A stretch of 7,487 nt of DNA from UBA4661 sp002405405 (GTDB taxonomy: Bacteria > Bacteroidota > Ignavibacteria > Kapaibacteriales > UBA4661), in contig DAIUAL010000164.1 in assembly GCA_036847245.1 (NCBI GenBank), positions 1 through 7,487 on the forward strand, in the 5' to 3' direction. Positions 1-7,130 of the stretch are shown here, one piece after another (positions within the stretch are counted from its first letter, which is position 1; every line of letters starts with the position of its first letter). The notes below the pieces were generated by a model that saw only the letters and a program-made list of their open reading frames with translations, did no database searches and was not told the origin of the DNA. The position numbers and the translations under genes are program-made.

Positions 1-357
1 TTTCTGCCAAGCGCGCTCATGTTTGGAGCTATCGGGATATTCGGTGCTATTACCAACCGTGACTTGTCGAGTTGGGGCAGTTTCTTATTCATGGGTTTGA
101 TTGGTATCGTCATTGCCGGTGTTGTGAATATCTTTTTGCAAAGCTCCATGATGAGTTTTGTCATTTCCGCTGTATCAGTATTGGTGTTTACCGGCTTGAC
201 GGCATATGATGTACAAAACATCAAGGAAATGGCAGTCCTTGAAGCGCATGATGGTGCATTAGCATCAAACTATGCAATTGTCGGTGCGCTGACACTCTAC
301 CTTGACTTCATCAATCTCTTTTTGGCTTTACTGCGGTTATTCGGCGATCGTGATTGA
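1..357 (+). CDS. Bax inhibitor-1/YccA (TMBIM) family membrane protein, 3' part
   Basis: This is the C-terminal 118 codons of a gene that begins before the window; the frame is open from base 1 and ends in tandem TGA TGA codons. The protein is a multi-spanning inner-membrane protein of the Bax-inhibitor-1 (UPF0005/YccA) family. Some members of the family act as pH-sensitive calcium leak channels or interact with the FtsH protease; the role here is unknown. Visible family hallmarks are a GxFGxITNRDLSSxGSFLFMGL loop-helix region, a hydrophobic stretch rich in Val/Ile, the near-invariant AYDVQNIK motif after the penultimate helices, and the terminal GALTLYLDFINLFLALLRL helix containing the conserved Asp. 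About four membrane segments lie in the visible part. The ATG at base 19 is an internal methionine, not the start. No terminator is visible in the 96 bases that follow, so co-transcription with the next gene is possible. Confidence 0.95.
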   Translation, partial: FLPSALMFGAIGIFGAITNRDLSSWGSFLFMGLIGIVIAGVVNIFLQSSMMSFVISAVSVLVFTGLTAYDVQNIKEMAVLEAHDGALASNYAIVGALTLYLDFINLFLALLRLFGDRD

Positions 358-453
358 TGACGCATTCGGCACATGTTGTTCTATTGACGATATGACGAAT
401 CACTGACAGATCCACAAACACAACTTCATAGAACTCGATTCACAATACTCTGC

Positions 454-1017
454 ATGATTCCTATCGATAATATCCTCGTTGATGAAAGCATTGTTTCAAC
501 ACAGTTTCTGTGCAACACCAAACAATGTAAAGGTGCCTGCTGTACATTCAAGGGTGGTTCAGGTGCACCTGTTCTCGACAGTGAAGTGGATACGATCAAC
601 GAGGTTGTACAGACCGTATGGCGGTATTTGCCACGCCGTGCGCAAGAAGAAATCACCAAGCATGGAGCTGTTAGCGGAAGTGCTGGTGATTATTCAATGC
701 GATGTATTGATGATGCTGATTGTGTGTTCGTGTATTATGATGGCGATGTGGCGAAATGTGCCGTCGAAAAAGCATATTTCGCCGATGAAACACCCTTTCG
801 TAAACCCTTGTCGTGTCATCTTTTTCCTATCCGTGTAGCTGATTTTCAAGGTCCGTATTTGTACTATGATGTCTTTAGCGAATGCCGCTCTGCCCTGCCA
901 CATGGCAAGCAAACAGGCGTGTACCTCAACGACATGCTTCGTGAAGCTCTTGAGCGAGCATATGGGGCAGAATGGGTGGCAAAACTGTCAGCAATTGCAG
1001 AGAAAAAACATCGTTAA
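454..1017 (+). CDS. DUF3109 family cysteine-rich protein
   Basis: A 187-residue soluble protein matching the DUF3109 family from end to end. The N-terminal part carries a CxxxxCxxxCC cluster (Cys20, Cys25, Cys29, Cys30) followed by a GGSGAP segment. Further cysteines are at 84, 90, 102, 121 and 144, including the KPLSCHLFPIRV motif (Cys121-His122) and a YDVFSEC motif (Cys144). This spacing resembles the YkgJ-like class of small proteins suggested to bind zinc or an iron-sulfur cluster; metal binding is inferred from the cysteines, and no reaction is established for the family. The start at 454 is chosen because the family begins with a short segment (IDNILVDESIV) just before the first cysteine. 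No clear Shine-Dalgarno sequence precedes it. It sits 36 bases upstream of the rpoN start on the same strand, so the two may be co-transcribed. Confidence 0.9.
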   Translation: MIPIDNILVDESIVSTQFLCNTKQCKGACCTFKGGSGAPVLDSEVDTINEVVQTVWRYLPRRAQEEITKHGAVSGSAGDYSMRCIDDADCVFVYYDGDVAKCAVEKAYFADETPFRKPLSCHLFPIRVADFQGPYLYYDVFSECRSALPHGKQTGVYLNDMLREALERAYGAEWVAKLSAIAEKKHR

Positions 1018-1053
1018 ACAATTCTTCTTTTACTCCTTCTTCACAAGAGTCCT

Positions 1054-2970
1054 ATGGGTTTATCGCTTATCCAAACCATTGGTACACGGCAGGTGCTCAC
1101 ACCGCAACATGTGCAGTATCTGAAATTGTTGCAGCAAACCACGGCGCAGATCGAAACCAATACTGAAATTGTGATTGACAACCCCATGTTTGATGTTGAT
1201 GGTGGTAGCACCGAGTACAATGATCTTGGCATTGCGGATGTCTCTGTTGCCGATAATCCCCAACAACCACTCACGCTGTTTGAATCAGCGCAAGATCTCA
1301 CCCCCATACTCAAAACTCGTAAAGAGAAATCTTCTGACAGTGAACCCAACACCTCAACTTCATCAGAACAGCCCCTCGCGACGGTTGAAGATTATGAACG
1401 TTACCTTCGAGCAGAGTTTGGTGATGAATTCGGCAATAAAACGCCAACGACAGAATTTTCCGCCAAGCACTCTTATACCGAAGAAGACGGCTATGTCGCA
1501 CGTAATGAAGATGATGTTACGATTGGCTTTAACATTGAAAAAGGTGCTGATAGCGAAGAGCGTACATGGATTGACTTCATCGCCGGTGAAGATAGTAGTG
1601 AAACTCGCAGTAAACGAAGCGATGACGGCGATGACTTTGACCATGATGAATATCCCATTGCCGCAGAAAAAAGCTTCATCGAAGCAATTATCGAAGAGCA
1701 GATTCCCTATCTGCATTTGTCCGAAGAACAATGTATGCTCGCAGAGCAAATTTTATACAGTGTTGAATCATCCGGCTACCTGTATGAGTCGCTGAATGAT
1801 ATTGTCGAAGATGTCAATGAACAAATTTATCAGATCAATATCCAGCGCGAGCGTCTGGCAGAGCAATACCGCGACAGCCAAACTGCCGATCTTGACGATG
1901 AATGGGAGAGTGCGTTTGACGACGATACACCTATTACCTTCGGACGCAATGTTTCGACATCGCTCCAGTCTCAAACACTCCCTAAACCATTACAGCCCCT
2001 GAAGCGCGTTAATACGGACATGGCAGAGCAAGTACGTCAGGTCATTATGCTGAAAGTTGAGCCTTCCGGTATTGCTGCAAATTCTCTCCAAGAATGCTTA
2101 CTTGCTCAACTCCGTGCCCTGCCTAAACGCAATGCGGCGGAAAAACTAGCAGTAGAAATTCTGACAAAATCCTACAAGGCATATTCCATGAAGCACTACG
2201 ATACCATTCGCCGTGAATTGCGCGTGGAGCAATCGTATTTAGCGGAGGCATTAGATACCATTCGCAAACTTAATCCCAAACCCGGCGGTGGATCGACTTC
2301 ATTTGGTCAGCCGAGCATTGTTCCTGACTTTTTTGTTTATCGTGATGAAGGCGATCAGGGCTTCATCGTAGAACTCAATGATACCCGTATGCCTGCCATC
2401 AAAATCAATGAAGCATATCAAAGAATGCGTGATGAATTAAAATCGAAAAAGCGTAACGAAATGAATGAAGAGACAAAGAAAACTCGTGGATTTTTGAAAG
2501 AGCGTGCAGACAATGCGAAAGTCATTATGCAAGCACTCCAAGAACGCAGAAAAACCATGATTAAAGTTATGACAGCGATTGTCAAGCACCAAGAAACCTA
2601 CTTCGCTCAAGGTATTACCGGCATGAAACCTTTGATTTATAAAACAATTGCCGAAGATACCGGTCTGGATATCTCAACCGTTTGTCGTGTTGTGAATGGC
2701 AAATACACTGAAACTGAATTCGGTATCATGGAATTGCGTGGTTTCTTCAGCGAGAGTATCACCGGCGATGATGGCGAGGAAATTTCAACAGCACGCATCA
2801 AAGAAGCTCTCAACCAAATGATTAGCAAAGAACCCAAAAACAAACCATTGAGCGATCAAAAATTAACGAAAGAACTCAATAAAGCCGGCTTTAATGTCGC
2901 TCGGCGTACTGTTGCTAAATATCGTGAACAGTTGAATATTCCTGTGGCACGACTACGCAAAGATTATGTC
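1054..2970 (+). other. rpoN: Sigma-54 (RpoN) module of the fused ORF
   Basis: Residues 1-639. Region I (about 1-48) has the Leu/Gln-rich LKLLQQTTAQIE...DNPMFD pattern that contacts activators and the fork junction. Region II (about 50-205) is unusually long and very acidic. The core-RNA-polymerase-binding domain starts near Ser207 and holds an extra acidic insert at about 255-325, before the VEPSGIAANSLQECLLAQL motif. The C-terminal half has the QERRKTMIKVMTAIVKHQ segment, the DNA-binding helix-turn-helix around DISTVCRVVNGKY (539-551; Cys544 where many homologues have Ser), the FGIMELRGFFSE segment, the PLSDQKLT motif and an intact RpoN box ARRTVAKYR (616-624) that reads the -24 element. All functional elements are present, so this part should be a working sigma factor if folded alone. 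Confidence 0.93.
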
Positions 2971-4257
2971 ACAACAACACTGCCAACGCATTCGCCCACG
3001 GCAATTGCTGCTCTTTTACTTGTAGTACTTGTACAGTTTCTTGCAAGCATCGCTACATACGCACAAGCTATTCGTTATCGCGATGAGGTATTTTCATCGG
3101 TTACTCGAACTAATTCCGTCGAGTATGGCTCAGCGGTGAATGTACAAGGACAAACGCAAATACTTCGTATGAATATTTATCAGCCAACAGGAGACATTAC
3201 AACACAGCGTCCGGCAATGGTTCTGATTCATGGCGGTGGATTTACTGCGGGCAACAGAGATGATCCATGGATTGATTCGCTCTGTCGTCGTTTTGCACGA
3301 CGTGGTTATGTCTGTGCTTCGATTGATTATCGCTTGGGTGTTGGCACAAGTACTCTTGATTATCTTTCCGAACAGCAATGGAGCCACACAATTATTCGTG
3401 CTGTACAAGACGCAAAAGCAGCAGTCCGATTCTTCCGGAGAAATGCCTCAACATATCGCATTGACACATCACGTATTGTCCTCGGCGGCAGTTCTGCCGG
3501 AGCAATTACGGCAATTCAATCAGCATATATGGATGAATCAGAAGTTCCACCCCAAGCCAATCGTGCAGTTACCGGTCCACTCGAAGGCACGAGCGGTAAT
3601 CCGGGATTTTCTTCGGCTGTACGAGCAGTAGTGAATTGTTGGGGTGCTCTTCTTGATACGACATGGATTCAACGCGGCAATGCTCCTATCGTCAGTGTGC
3701 ATTGCACAACTGATAATGTTGTGCCTTTTGATGTAGGTTTTTTTGGCACCAGTGTCGGTGGTATCAATGTATCAACACCATTTCGACTCAATGGCAGTAA
3801 TGCCGTGCTACGTGCAGCACAACGTGTTAATGTACCTGCACAATTATATGCTGTTCCACAAATTTGTCATGGTTTGAATGAACAAGCACAGTCCTCGCAA
3901 GTACAAACAGCAGTTACAACAATAGCCAATTTCATGTACTCGCAACTCTATGTTGCTTCTTCGGTTAGTCCATCTACTGTTATCACTCGTGCACTGCGTG
4001 TTGCACCCAATCCTCTGACCTCAAGTGATACTCGCTGTACAATTTTACTCCCTCAAGCAATACAAGGCAACTACACAGCGGAACTCTATACGCTTCAAGG
4101 AGTACGGGTCATGGAGCAGAACATATCGTTGAATGGTGCCGAAGCAACCATCACCTTTGGTGAGCGTGATCGCTCATTATTGGCAAGTGGTACCTACTAT
4201 CTCCGCTTGGTTGGTACAACTCACAGCATTGCTACCACTATTTCTATTCTCCAATGA
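1054..4257 (+). CDS. rpoN: RpoN (sigma-54) fused in frame to an exported carboxylesterase with T9SS sorting domain
   Basis: One uninterrupted frame of 1067 codons encodes two normally unrelated proteins. Residues 1-639 are a complete sigma-54 factor, which directs RNA polymerase to -24/-12 promoters with AAA+ activators. Residues 640-672 resemble a Sec signal peptide. Residues 673 to about 975 are an alpha/beta-hydrolase of the carboxylesterase/lipase class. Residues 982-1067 are a type-A T9SS sorting domain. Sigma-54 normally ends right after the RpoN box, as in E. coli, where the last residues align with position 639 here, so the absence of a stop at that point is abnormal. No ATG, GTG or TTG lies in frame near the esterase leader; the first in-frame ATG after the signal region (about 3169) would drop it. 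The start at 1054 matches the sigma-54 N terminus, and the upstream Shine-Dalgarno match is weak. The ORF is certain. Whether one fused protein is made, or a sequence error joined two genes, is open. Confidence 0.85.
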   Translation: MGLSLIQTIGTRQVLTPQHVQYLKLLQQTTAQIETNTEIVIDNPMFDVDGGSTEYNDLGIADVSVADNPQQPLTLFESAQDLTPILKTRKEKSSDSEPNTSTSSEQPLATVEDYERYLRAEFGDEFGNKTPTTEFSAKHSYTEEDGYVARNEDDVTIGFNIEKGADSEERTWIDFIAGEDSSETRSKRSDDGDDFDHDEYPIAAEKSFIEAIIEEQIPYLHLSEEQCMLAEQILYSVESSGYLYESLNDIVEDVNEQIYQINIQRERLAEQYRDSQTADLDDEWESAFDDDTPITFGRNVSTSLQSQTLPKPLQPLKRVNTDMAEQVRQVIMLKVEPSGIAANSLQECLLAQLRALPKRNAAEKLAVEILTKSYKAYSMKHYDTIRRELRVEQSYLAEALDTIRKLNPKPGGGSTSFGQPSIVPDFFVYRDEGDQGFIVELNDTRMPAIKINEAYQRMRDELKSKKRNEMNEETKKTRGFLKERADNAKVIMQALQERRKTMIKVMTAIVKHQETYFAQGITGMKPLIYKTIAEDTGLDISTVCRVVNGKYTETEFGIMELRGFFSESITGDDGEEISTARIKEALNQMISKEPKNKPLSDQKLTKELNKAGFNVARRTVAKYREQLNIPVARLRKDYVTTTLPTHSPTAIAALLLVVLVQFLASIATYAQAIRYRDEVFSSVTRTNSVEYGSAVNVQGQTQILRMNIYQPTGDITTQRPAMVLIHGGGFTAGNRDDPWIDSLCRRFARRGYVCASIDYRLGVGTSTLDYLSEQQWSHTIIRAVQDAKAAVRFFRRNASTYRIDTSRIVLGGSSAGAITAIQSAYMDESEVPPQANRAVTGPLEGTSGNPGFSSAVRAVVNCWGALLDTTWIQRGNAPIVSVHCTTDNVVPFDVGFFGTSVGGINVSTPFRLNGSNAVLRAAQRVNVPAQLYAVPQICHGLNEQAQSSQVQTAVTTIANFMYSQLYVASSVSPSTVITRALRVAPNPLTSSDTRCTILLPQAIQGNYTAELYTLQGVRVMEQNISLNGAEATITFGERDRSLLASGTYYLRLVGTTHSIATTISILQ
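2971..3069 (+). other. Signal-peptide-like hydrophobic segment at the fusion junction
   Basis: Residues 640-672 follow the RpoN C terminus without a break. The segment has a polar Thr/Pro/His start, a 14-15 residue hydrophobic core (AIAALLLVVLVQFLA) and an Ala-rich end, ATYAQA, giving an A-x-A type signal peptidase I site before Ile673. It looks like the native leader of the esterase but lacks an initiator methionine and positive charges. If translated as part of the fusion it would act as an internal membrane anchor, with RpoN in the cytoplasm and the esterase in the periplasm. The signal-peptide reading rests on composition only. Confidence 0.7.
3070..3996 (+). other. Carboxylesterase (alpha/beta-hydrolase) module
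   Basis: Residues 673 to about 981. The oxyanion-hole motif HGGG lies at 726-729, after the strand AMVLI. A strand typical of the family (VCASIDYRLG) follows, then a QDAKAAVRFFRRNA helix. The nucleophile elbow G-S-S-A-G places the catalytic serine at 814. The likely acid is Asp887 in VHCTTDNVVPF and the likely base His939 in ICHGLN. The HGGG plus GxSxG order is that of carboxylesterases/lipases related to the hormone-sensitive-lipase and type-B esterase groups. The substrate is unknown; an acyl ester outside the cell is the natural guess, given the export signals at both ends. Confidence 0.85.
3997..4254 (+). other. T9SS type-A C-terminal sorting domain
   Basis: Residues 982-1067 form the final ~86-residue beta-sandwich domain recognised by the Bacteroidota type IX secretion system. 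Landmarks in order are the opening RVAPNPL, a LYTLQGVRV strand in the middle, the LASGTYYLRL strand near the end, and a short terminal strand (TISIL). Proteins with this domain cross the inner membrane by Sec and the outer membrane by T9SS, and the domain is removed at the surface. Its presence means that the esterase half is built for secretion, which conflicts with a sigma factor on the same polypeptide. Confidence 0.85.
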
Positions 4258-4634
4258 AACAACGGACGAGAATATGGCTGATAGCAGGATTGTGTTCTAT
4301 AACAGTAGCAATATCAAGTTGCCGACCCAATGAAGCGCAACAAAAACGATTTATGACAACCTATACAGAGGTTATGATTGCTCGCGAAATGGAACAAAAC
4401 ACCACGCAAGCGACCATTGCCGTACGAGCAATTCTCCAACGAGCAGGCTATACCGAAGAGTCCTTTCGTGCAGAATTTGAGAACTATGCAAAGTCACCGG
4501 AAACGTTCCGCGCCATCCTGGATAGTGCTCGTCTTCGCGCTCGTACCATGGCAGACTCTCTTCATCGCGTTGCAGACTCTTTACAACGTGTTGCCGACTC
4601 TGTGAACATCAAGCGTGATTCGTCAGCTCGTTAA
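4254..4634 (+). CDS. Small predicted lipoprotein, possibly DUF4296-like
   Basis: A 126-residue protein starting with a charged n-region (KQRTR), a hydrophobic core and a lipobox-like I-S-S-C, which places the lipidated cysteine at residue 23 and predicts membrane anchoring on the periplasmic side. The mature part is helical and charged. The order of an MTTYTEVMIAREME helix, a GYTEESFRAEFENYAKSPETFRAILDSA segment and a coiled tail is reminiscent of DUF4296 lipoproteins of Bacteroidota, but the match is by eye and weak. The C terminus holds a heptad repeat (ADSLxRV) from a 21-base tandem repeat. The start codon overlaps the preceding stop as ATGA, so translation is probably coupled to the esterase ORF and there is no separate ribosome binding site. 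Function is unknown. Confidence 0.8.
   Translation: MKQRTRIWLIAGLCSITVAISSCRPNEAQQKRFMTTYTEVMIAREMEQNTTQATIAVRAILQRAGYTEESFRAEFENYAKSPETFRAILDSARLRARTMADSLHRVADSLQRVADSVNIKRDSSAR
4551..4607 (+). repeat. 21-base tandem repeat, about 2.7 copies, in the lipoprotein gene
   Basis: Units begin at 4551, 4572 and 4593 with GCAGACTCT or GCCGACTCT; the third is incomplete. Each encodes the heptad A-D-S-L/V-x-R-V. Third-position differences between the copies suggest that the repeat is not newly formed. The heptad periodicity would give a coiled-coil tail. Confidence 0.75.
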
Positions 4635-4649
4635 GAAAAAGGATGCCTG

Positions 4650-4943
4650 CTAGCCCTCGATGACCGTACCAATTTTATGTCCATCAATGCCGGACAAGAG
4701 TGACTGCGCAGTAATAATGATGATCTCTTCTTCTACGAAGTTTGTCACTTGTAAATGTTCTTGTGGTACACATAGAAATAGCCCTCTGTGAATTTGCTGA
4801 TTCAATAAAGACTGTACTCCATGTTGCGTTGGAGAAAAAAAAATTCTCTGTTTACTTGTGAAAAATAAAAGTGTTACCACTACTACATGCACAAGTACGA
4901 GATAAGCAACCCCCTCAATTATCATTGATACGAACATTGTCAT
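4650..4943 (-). CDS. Small single-span membrane protein of unknown function
   Basis: A 97-residue frame read leftward from the ATG at 4943. The start is chosen because a strong Shine-Dalgarno sequence (AGAGGGGGGA) lies directly upstream at about 4944-4953; a longer frame from 4988 would begin inside a terminator loop. Residues ~4-26 form one hydrophobic span (MIIEGVAYLVLVHVVVVTLLFF) followed by a short basic stretch (SKQR), which suggests that the tail is cytoplasmic. The tail includes an FVEEEIIIITAQSLLSG segment with no domain I recognise. A run of nine T residues on the coding strand (4835-4843) falls in codons for I-F-F, a site prone to slippage or sequencing error. It is convergent with the lipoprotein gene and separated from it by 15 bases. 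It may depend on read-through from the chemotaxis gene. Coding status is likely but not certain. Confidence 0.5.
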   Translation of the reverse strand: MTMFVSMIIEGVAYLVLVHVVVVTLLFFTSKQRIFFSPTQHGVQSLLNQQIHRGLFLCVPQEHLQVTNFVEEEIIIITAQSLLSGIDGHKIGTVIEG

Positions 4944-4960
4944 TCCCCCCTCTATCAAAG

Positions 4961-5008
4961 TAAAAAAACAAAGAGCCACACACTCCATCGACGTGGTGCA
5001 TGGCTCTT
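4961..5008 (-). terminator. Rho-independent terminator of the chemotaxis receptor gene
   Basis: Read on the - strand, AAGAGCCA (5008-5001) pairs perfectly with TGGCTCTT (4978-4971), and the stem is followed by TG and a run of seven T (4968-4962). It lies about 45 bases after the receptor stop codon. The loop is long (22 bases) with possible extra CAC/GTG pairing. The U-tract is only on the - strand side, so it terminates leftward transcription. The small ORF immediately beyond would then be expressed only by read-through or from an unseen promoter. Confidence 0.75.
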
Positions 5009-5052
5009 CTCAACTATTCGGTGTATCAAAAGAGAACTTCTTTTTTTCGGTC

Positions 5053-6973
5053 TTAATGTGAACTCAACTGCGGATGATGAACACCATTACTATTACGTTG
5101 TCCATTCTTTGCTATTGCCTGATATGTACCATTACGCCCATTACGATGAGCATGACCATGTGCTCCAACGCCAACATTACTGAACTGTGATAGTAATTCA
5201 TTCAAACCTTGCGCTACATTGACCAATTCACCCGATAAGCGTGCAACATTTTGCACTGAACGCGAGTTTTCTTGCGATGCTGCATTCATACCATCAATGT
5301 TGCGAGCAATTTCTTCAGCGGCGGCGGCTTGCTGAGATGATGCCGCGGCAATTGTGTTCACAATCATTTGTACTTCTCGACTACCGGCCAGAATACCTTT
5401 TACGCTAGTTTCTGCTTGCTTAGCAAGTTCTGTACCTTCTTTTACTTCAATCGACCCGTGCTCCATATATTCTACTGCTTTGCCGGTATCTTGCTGAATT
5501 TGGCGAATCTTTGTTGAGATTTGCTTTGTTGCATTAGCCGTACGTTCTGCAAGTTTGCGAACCTCGTCGGCAACGACTGCAAAACCGCGTCCTTGCTCCC
5601 CGGCACGCGCTGCTTCAATTGCTGCATTCAATGCCAGCAAATTCGTTTGTTCAGCGATCTCTTCAATCACCTGTGTAATCTCACCAATCATCGCACTCGA
5701 TTCGCCGAGGCGTTGTACGGCATCGGCAGATGAAGCAACAATACTAGCAATATTTTCCATTTTCGCGAGAGCTTCAATAAGTCTTCGTCCACCCTCATTA
5801 ACAGTTGCATCATTGGCAGCGACAGTTTTTTGAGCTTGCGAAGCATTGTTGGCATTTTCAGTAATGGTCTGTGCCATTTCTTCCATCGCCGCGGCAATAT
5901 CTGCTACTTGCGCCGATTGCTCTTCAACTGTTGCCGCGATACTATGTGTCATTTCGCCAATTTCACTAACACCGCCGACGGTTTTATTTGATGCCGTTTG
6001 TACTCGTTGCACCAACTGATTCATTTTACTAACCGTTTGATTAAAACCCTCGAAGAGCTTAGCAATTTCATCATCACTGGTTGTGGCGAGATGCACCGAT
6101 AAATCGCCTTGAGCAAATTGATTCATCGATACAAGCATCGTATTCACGGACTCGTTCAAATATGTTGTACGAGCATTGGCTTCCGAGATCAGGGTGTTAA
6201 TATTTTTCACCATCGTATTGAATGATCCCGTCAATAATCCAATCTCATCTGCGCTTGTAGCAGCGACGCTAATGTTCGTCTGACCACTGGCAACTTTCTT
6301 CGCCGCATTTTGTAGATCAACAATCGGACGAGTGATACTATTGGTAATACCCAATCCTAACACAATAATCAGAACTATGCTCCCGACAATCACTATCGAT
6401 GTCGTGTGTGAGTAGGTGGAATGAGTTTCAATCGCTGCGGTAAAGGTTGCATTAGAGGCATCCTGTTTCTGTTTTGACAATGTTGCCAAATTACTCCGAA
6501 CGCGGTCGCTCCGTTGAATACATTCGCTCAATGTTAAGGTAACGGNNNNNNNNNNCAGCACGAATCAGACCAACGATTTTTACTGCGACTTCTTCAAAAT
6601 TTGCCAATGCTGCTTCGTACTCGGCAAATATTTTCTTACCCTCATCACTACGAATATCTGCTCTGTACGCCGCTCCTTCTTCTTTGAGTTTGGTCAGTTG
6701 CACGCCGATATCATCAAGCTTTTTCAGTCGTGTTGGTGCGTCTAATGCAATCACGGATTCACGCAAAGAAATACGTGCTCCTAAGAATGCATCTGTCATG
6801 ACAGCAAGCCGATTGATTGAAGCCAAATCTTTTTTGGTTTTTTGACTGGAATCCTCAAATACCTCATTCATCAGGTAATTGGCGTAAAAACTGACAATGC
6901 CAATACTGATACCACCAAACAAGACCACTGAGAGGATCTTGGTGCGAATCGAAAGATTACGAAACCACTGCAT
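5053..6973 (-). CDS. Methyl-accepting chemotaxis protein, interrupted by a scaffold gap
   Basis: A transmembrane chemoreceptor that senses a ligand outside and controls CheA/CheW kinase activity. The 139 residues before the gap contain TM1 (about 12-32) and the first helices of a 4-helix-bundle-type (4HB_MCP) sensor. The 496 residues after it hold the last sensor helix, TM2 (about 6346-6396), a HAMP domain (TRPIVDLQNAAKKVASGQ...DEIGLL), a second HAMP-like unit (MNQFAQGDLSVHL...DDEIAKL) and the methyl-accepting coiled coil. The signalling tip EIAEQTNLLALNAAIEAARAG, followed by FAVVADEVRKLAERT, is intact. The C-terminal ~40 residues are rich in His, Gly and Asn and lack the NWETF-type CheR/CheB tether. 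The two parts read in different frames only because the gap length (10 N) is arbitrary; a gap length divisible by three restores one frame. The start at 6973 has a good Shine-Dalgarno sequence. Ligand unknown. Confidence 0.93.
6546..6555. other. Assembly gap (10 N) inside the receptor gene
   Basis: Ten Ns are placed within the sensor domain of the chemoreceptor. On the coding strand one base of an unfinished codon (G) is left before the gap and two (CC) after it, so the true missing length must be a multiple of three for an intact gene. From the 4HB alignment by eye only about 5-20 residues seem to be missing. Confidence 0.95.
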
Positions 6974-6978
6974 AGGTG

Positions 6979-6983
6979 CTCCT
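6979..6983 (-). promoter_or_regulatory. Ribosome binding site of the chemotaxis receptor
   Basis: AGGAG on the - strand, five bases (CACCT) before the ATG at 6973. This supports that start over later methionines, and the short n-region before TM1 agrees with it. Confidence 0.75.
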
Positions 6984-7130
6984 ATAAAAAGGACGAAAAA
7001 AACCGATTAAGTAATGTTGATTGATAGTAGTAATAAGTGATGTGATAACACGAACGATTGAAAACTGTCGAACAGCCTGCTAAAGTTATGCAGGAAGATG
7101 AACTAGTATATGCCGCAGAATCATGGCTTG

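Noticed and set aside
358..453. Possible promoter (TTGACG) or terminator between the Bax-inhibitor gene and the DUF3109 gene
   Set aside because: No matching -10 at proper spacing and no stable hairpin with a T-run.
2945..2959. TGGCACG...CGCA, resembling a sigma-54 -24/-12 promoter just before the esterase part
   Set aside because: GG and GC are separated by nine bases instead of the required ten, the -12 half is poor, and the site lies inside the codons for conserved RpoN C-terminal residues.
4703..4712. Perfect 10-base palindrome ACTGCGCAGT
   Set aside because: Single occurrence inside the small ORF, with no T-run or known operator pattern.
4944..4988. Longer start (ATG at 4988) for the small - strand membrane ORF
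   Set aside because: It begins inside the terminator loop and has no ribosome binding site, whereas the ATG at 4943 has a strong one.
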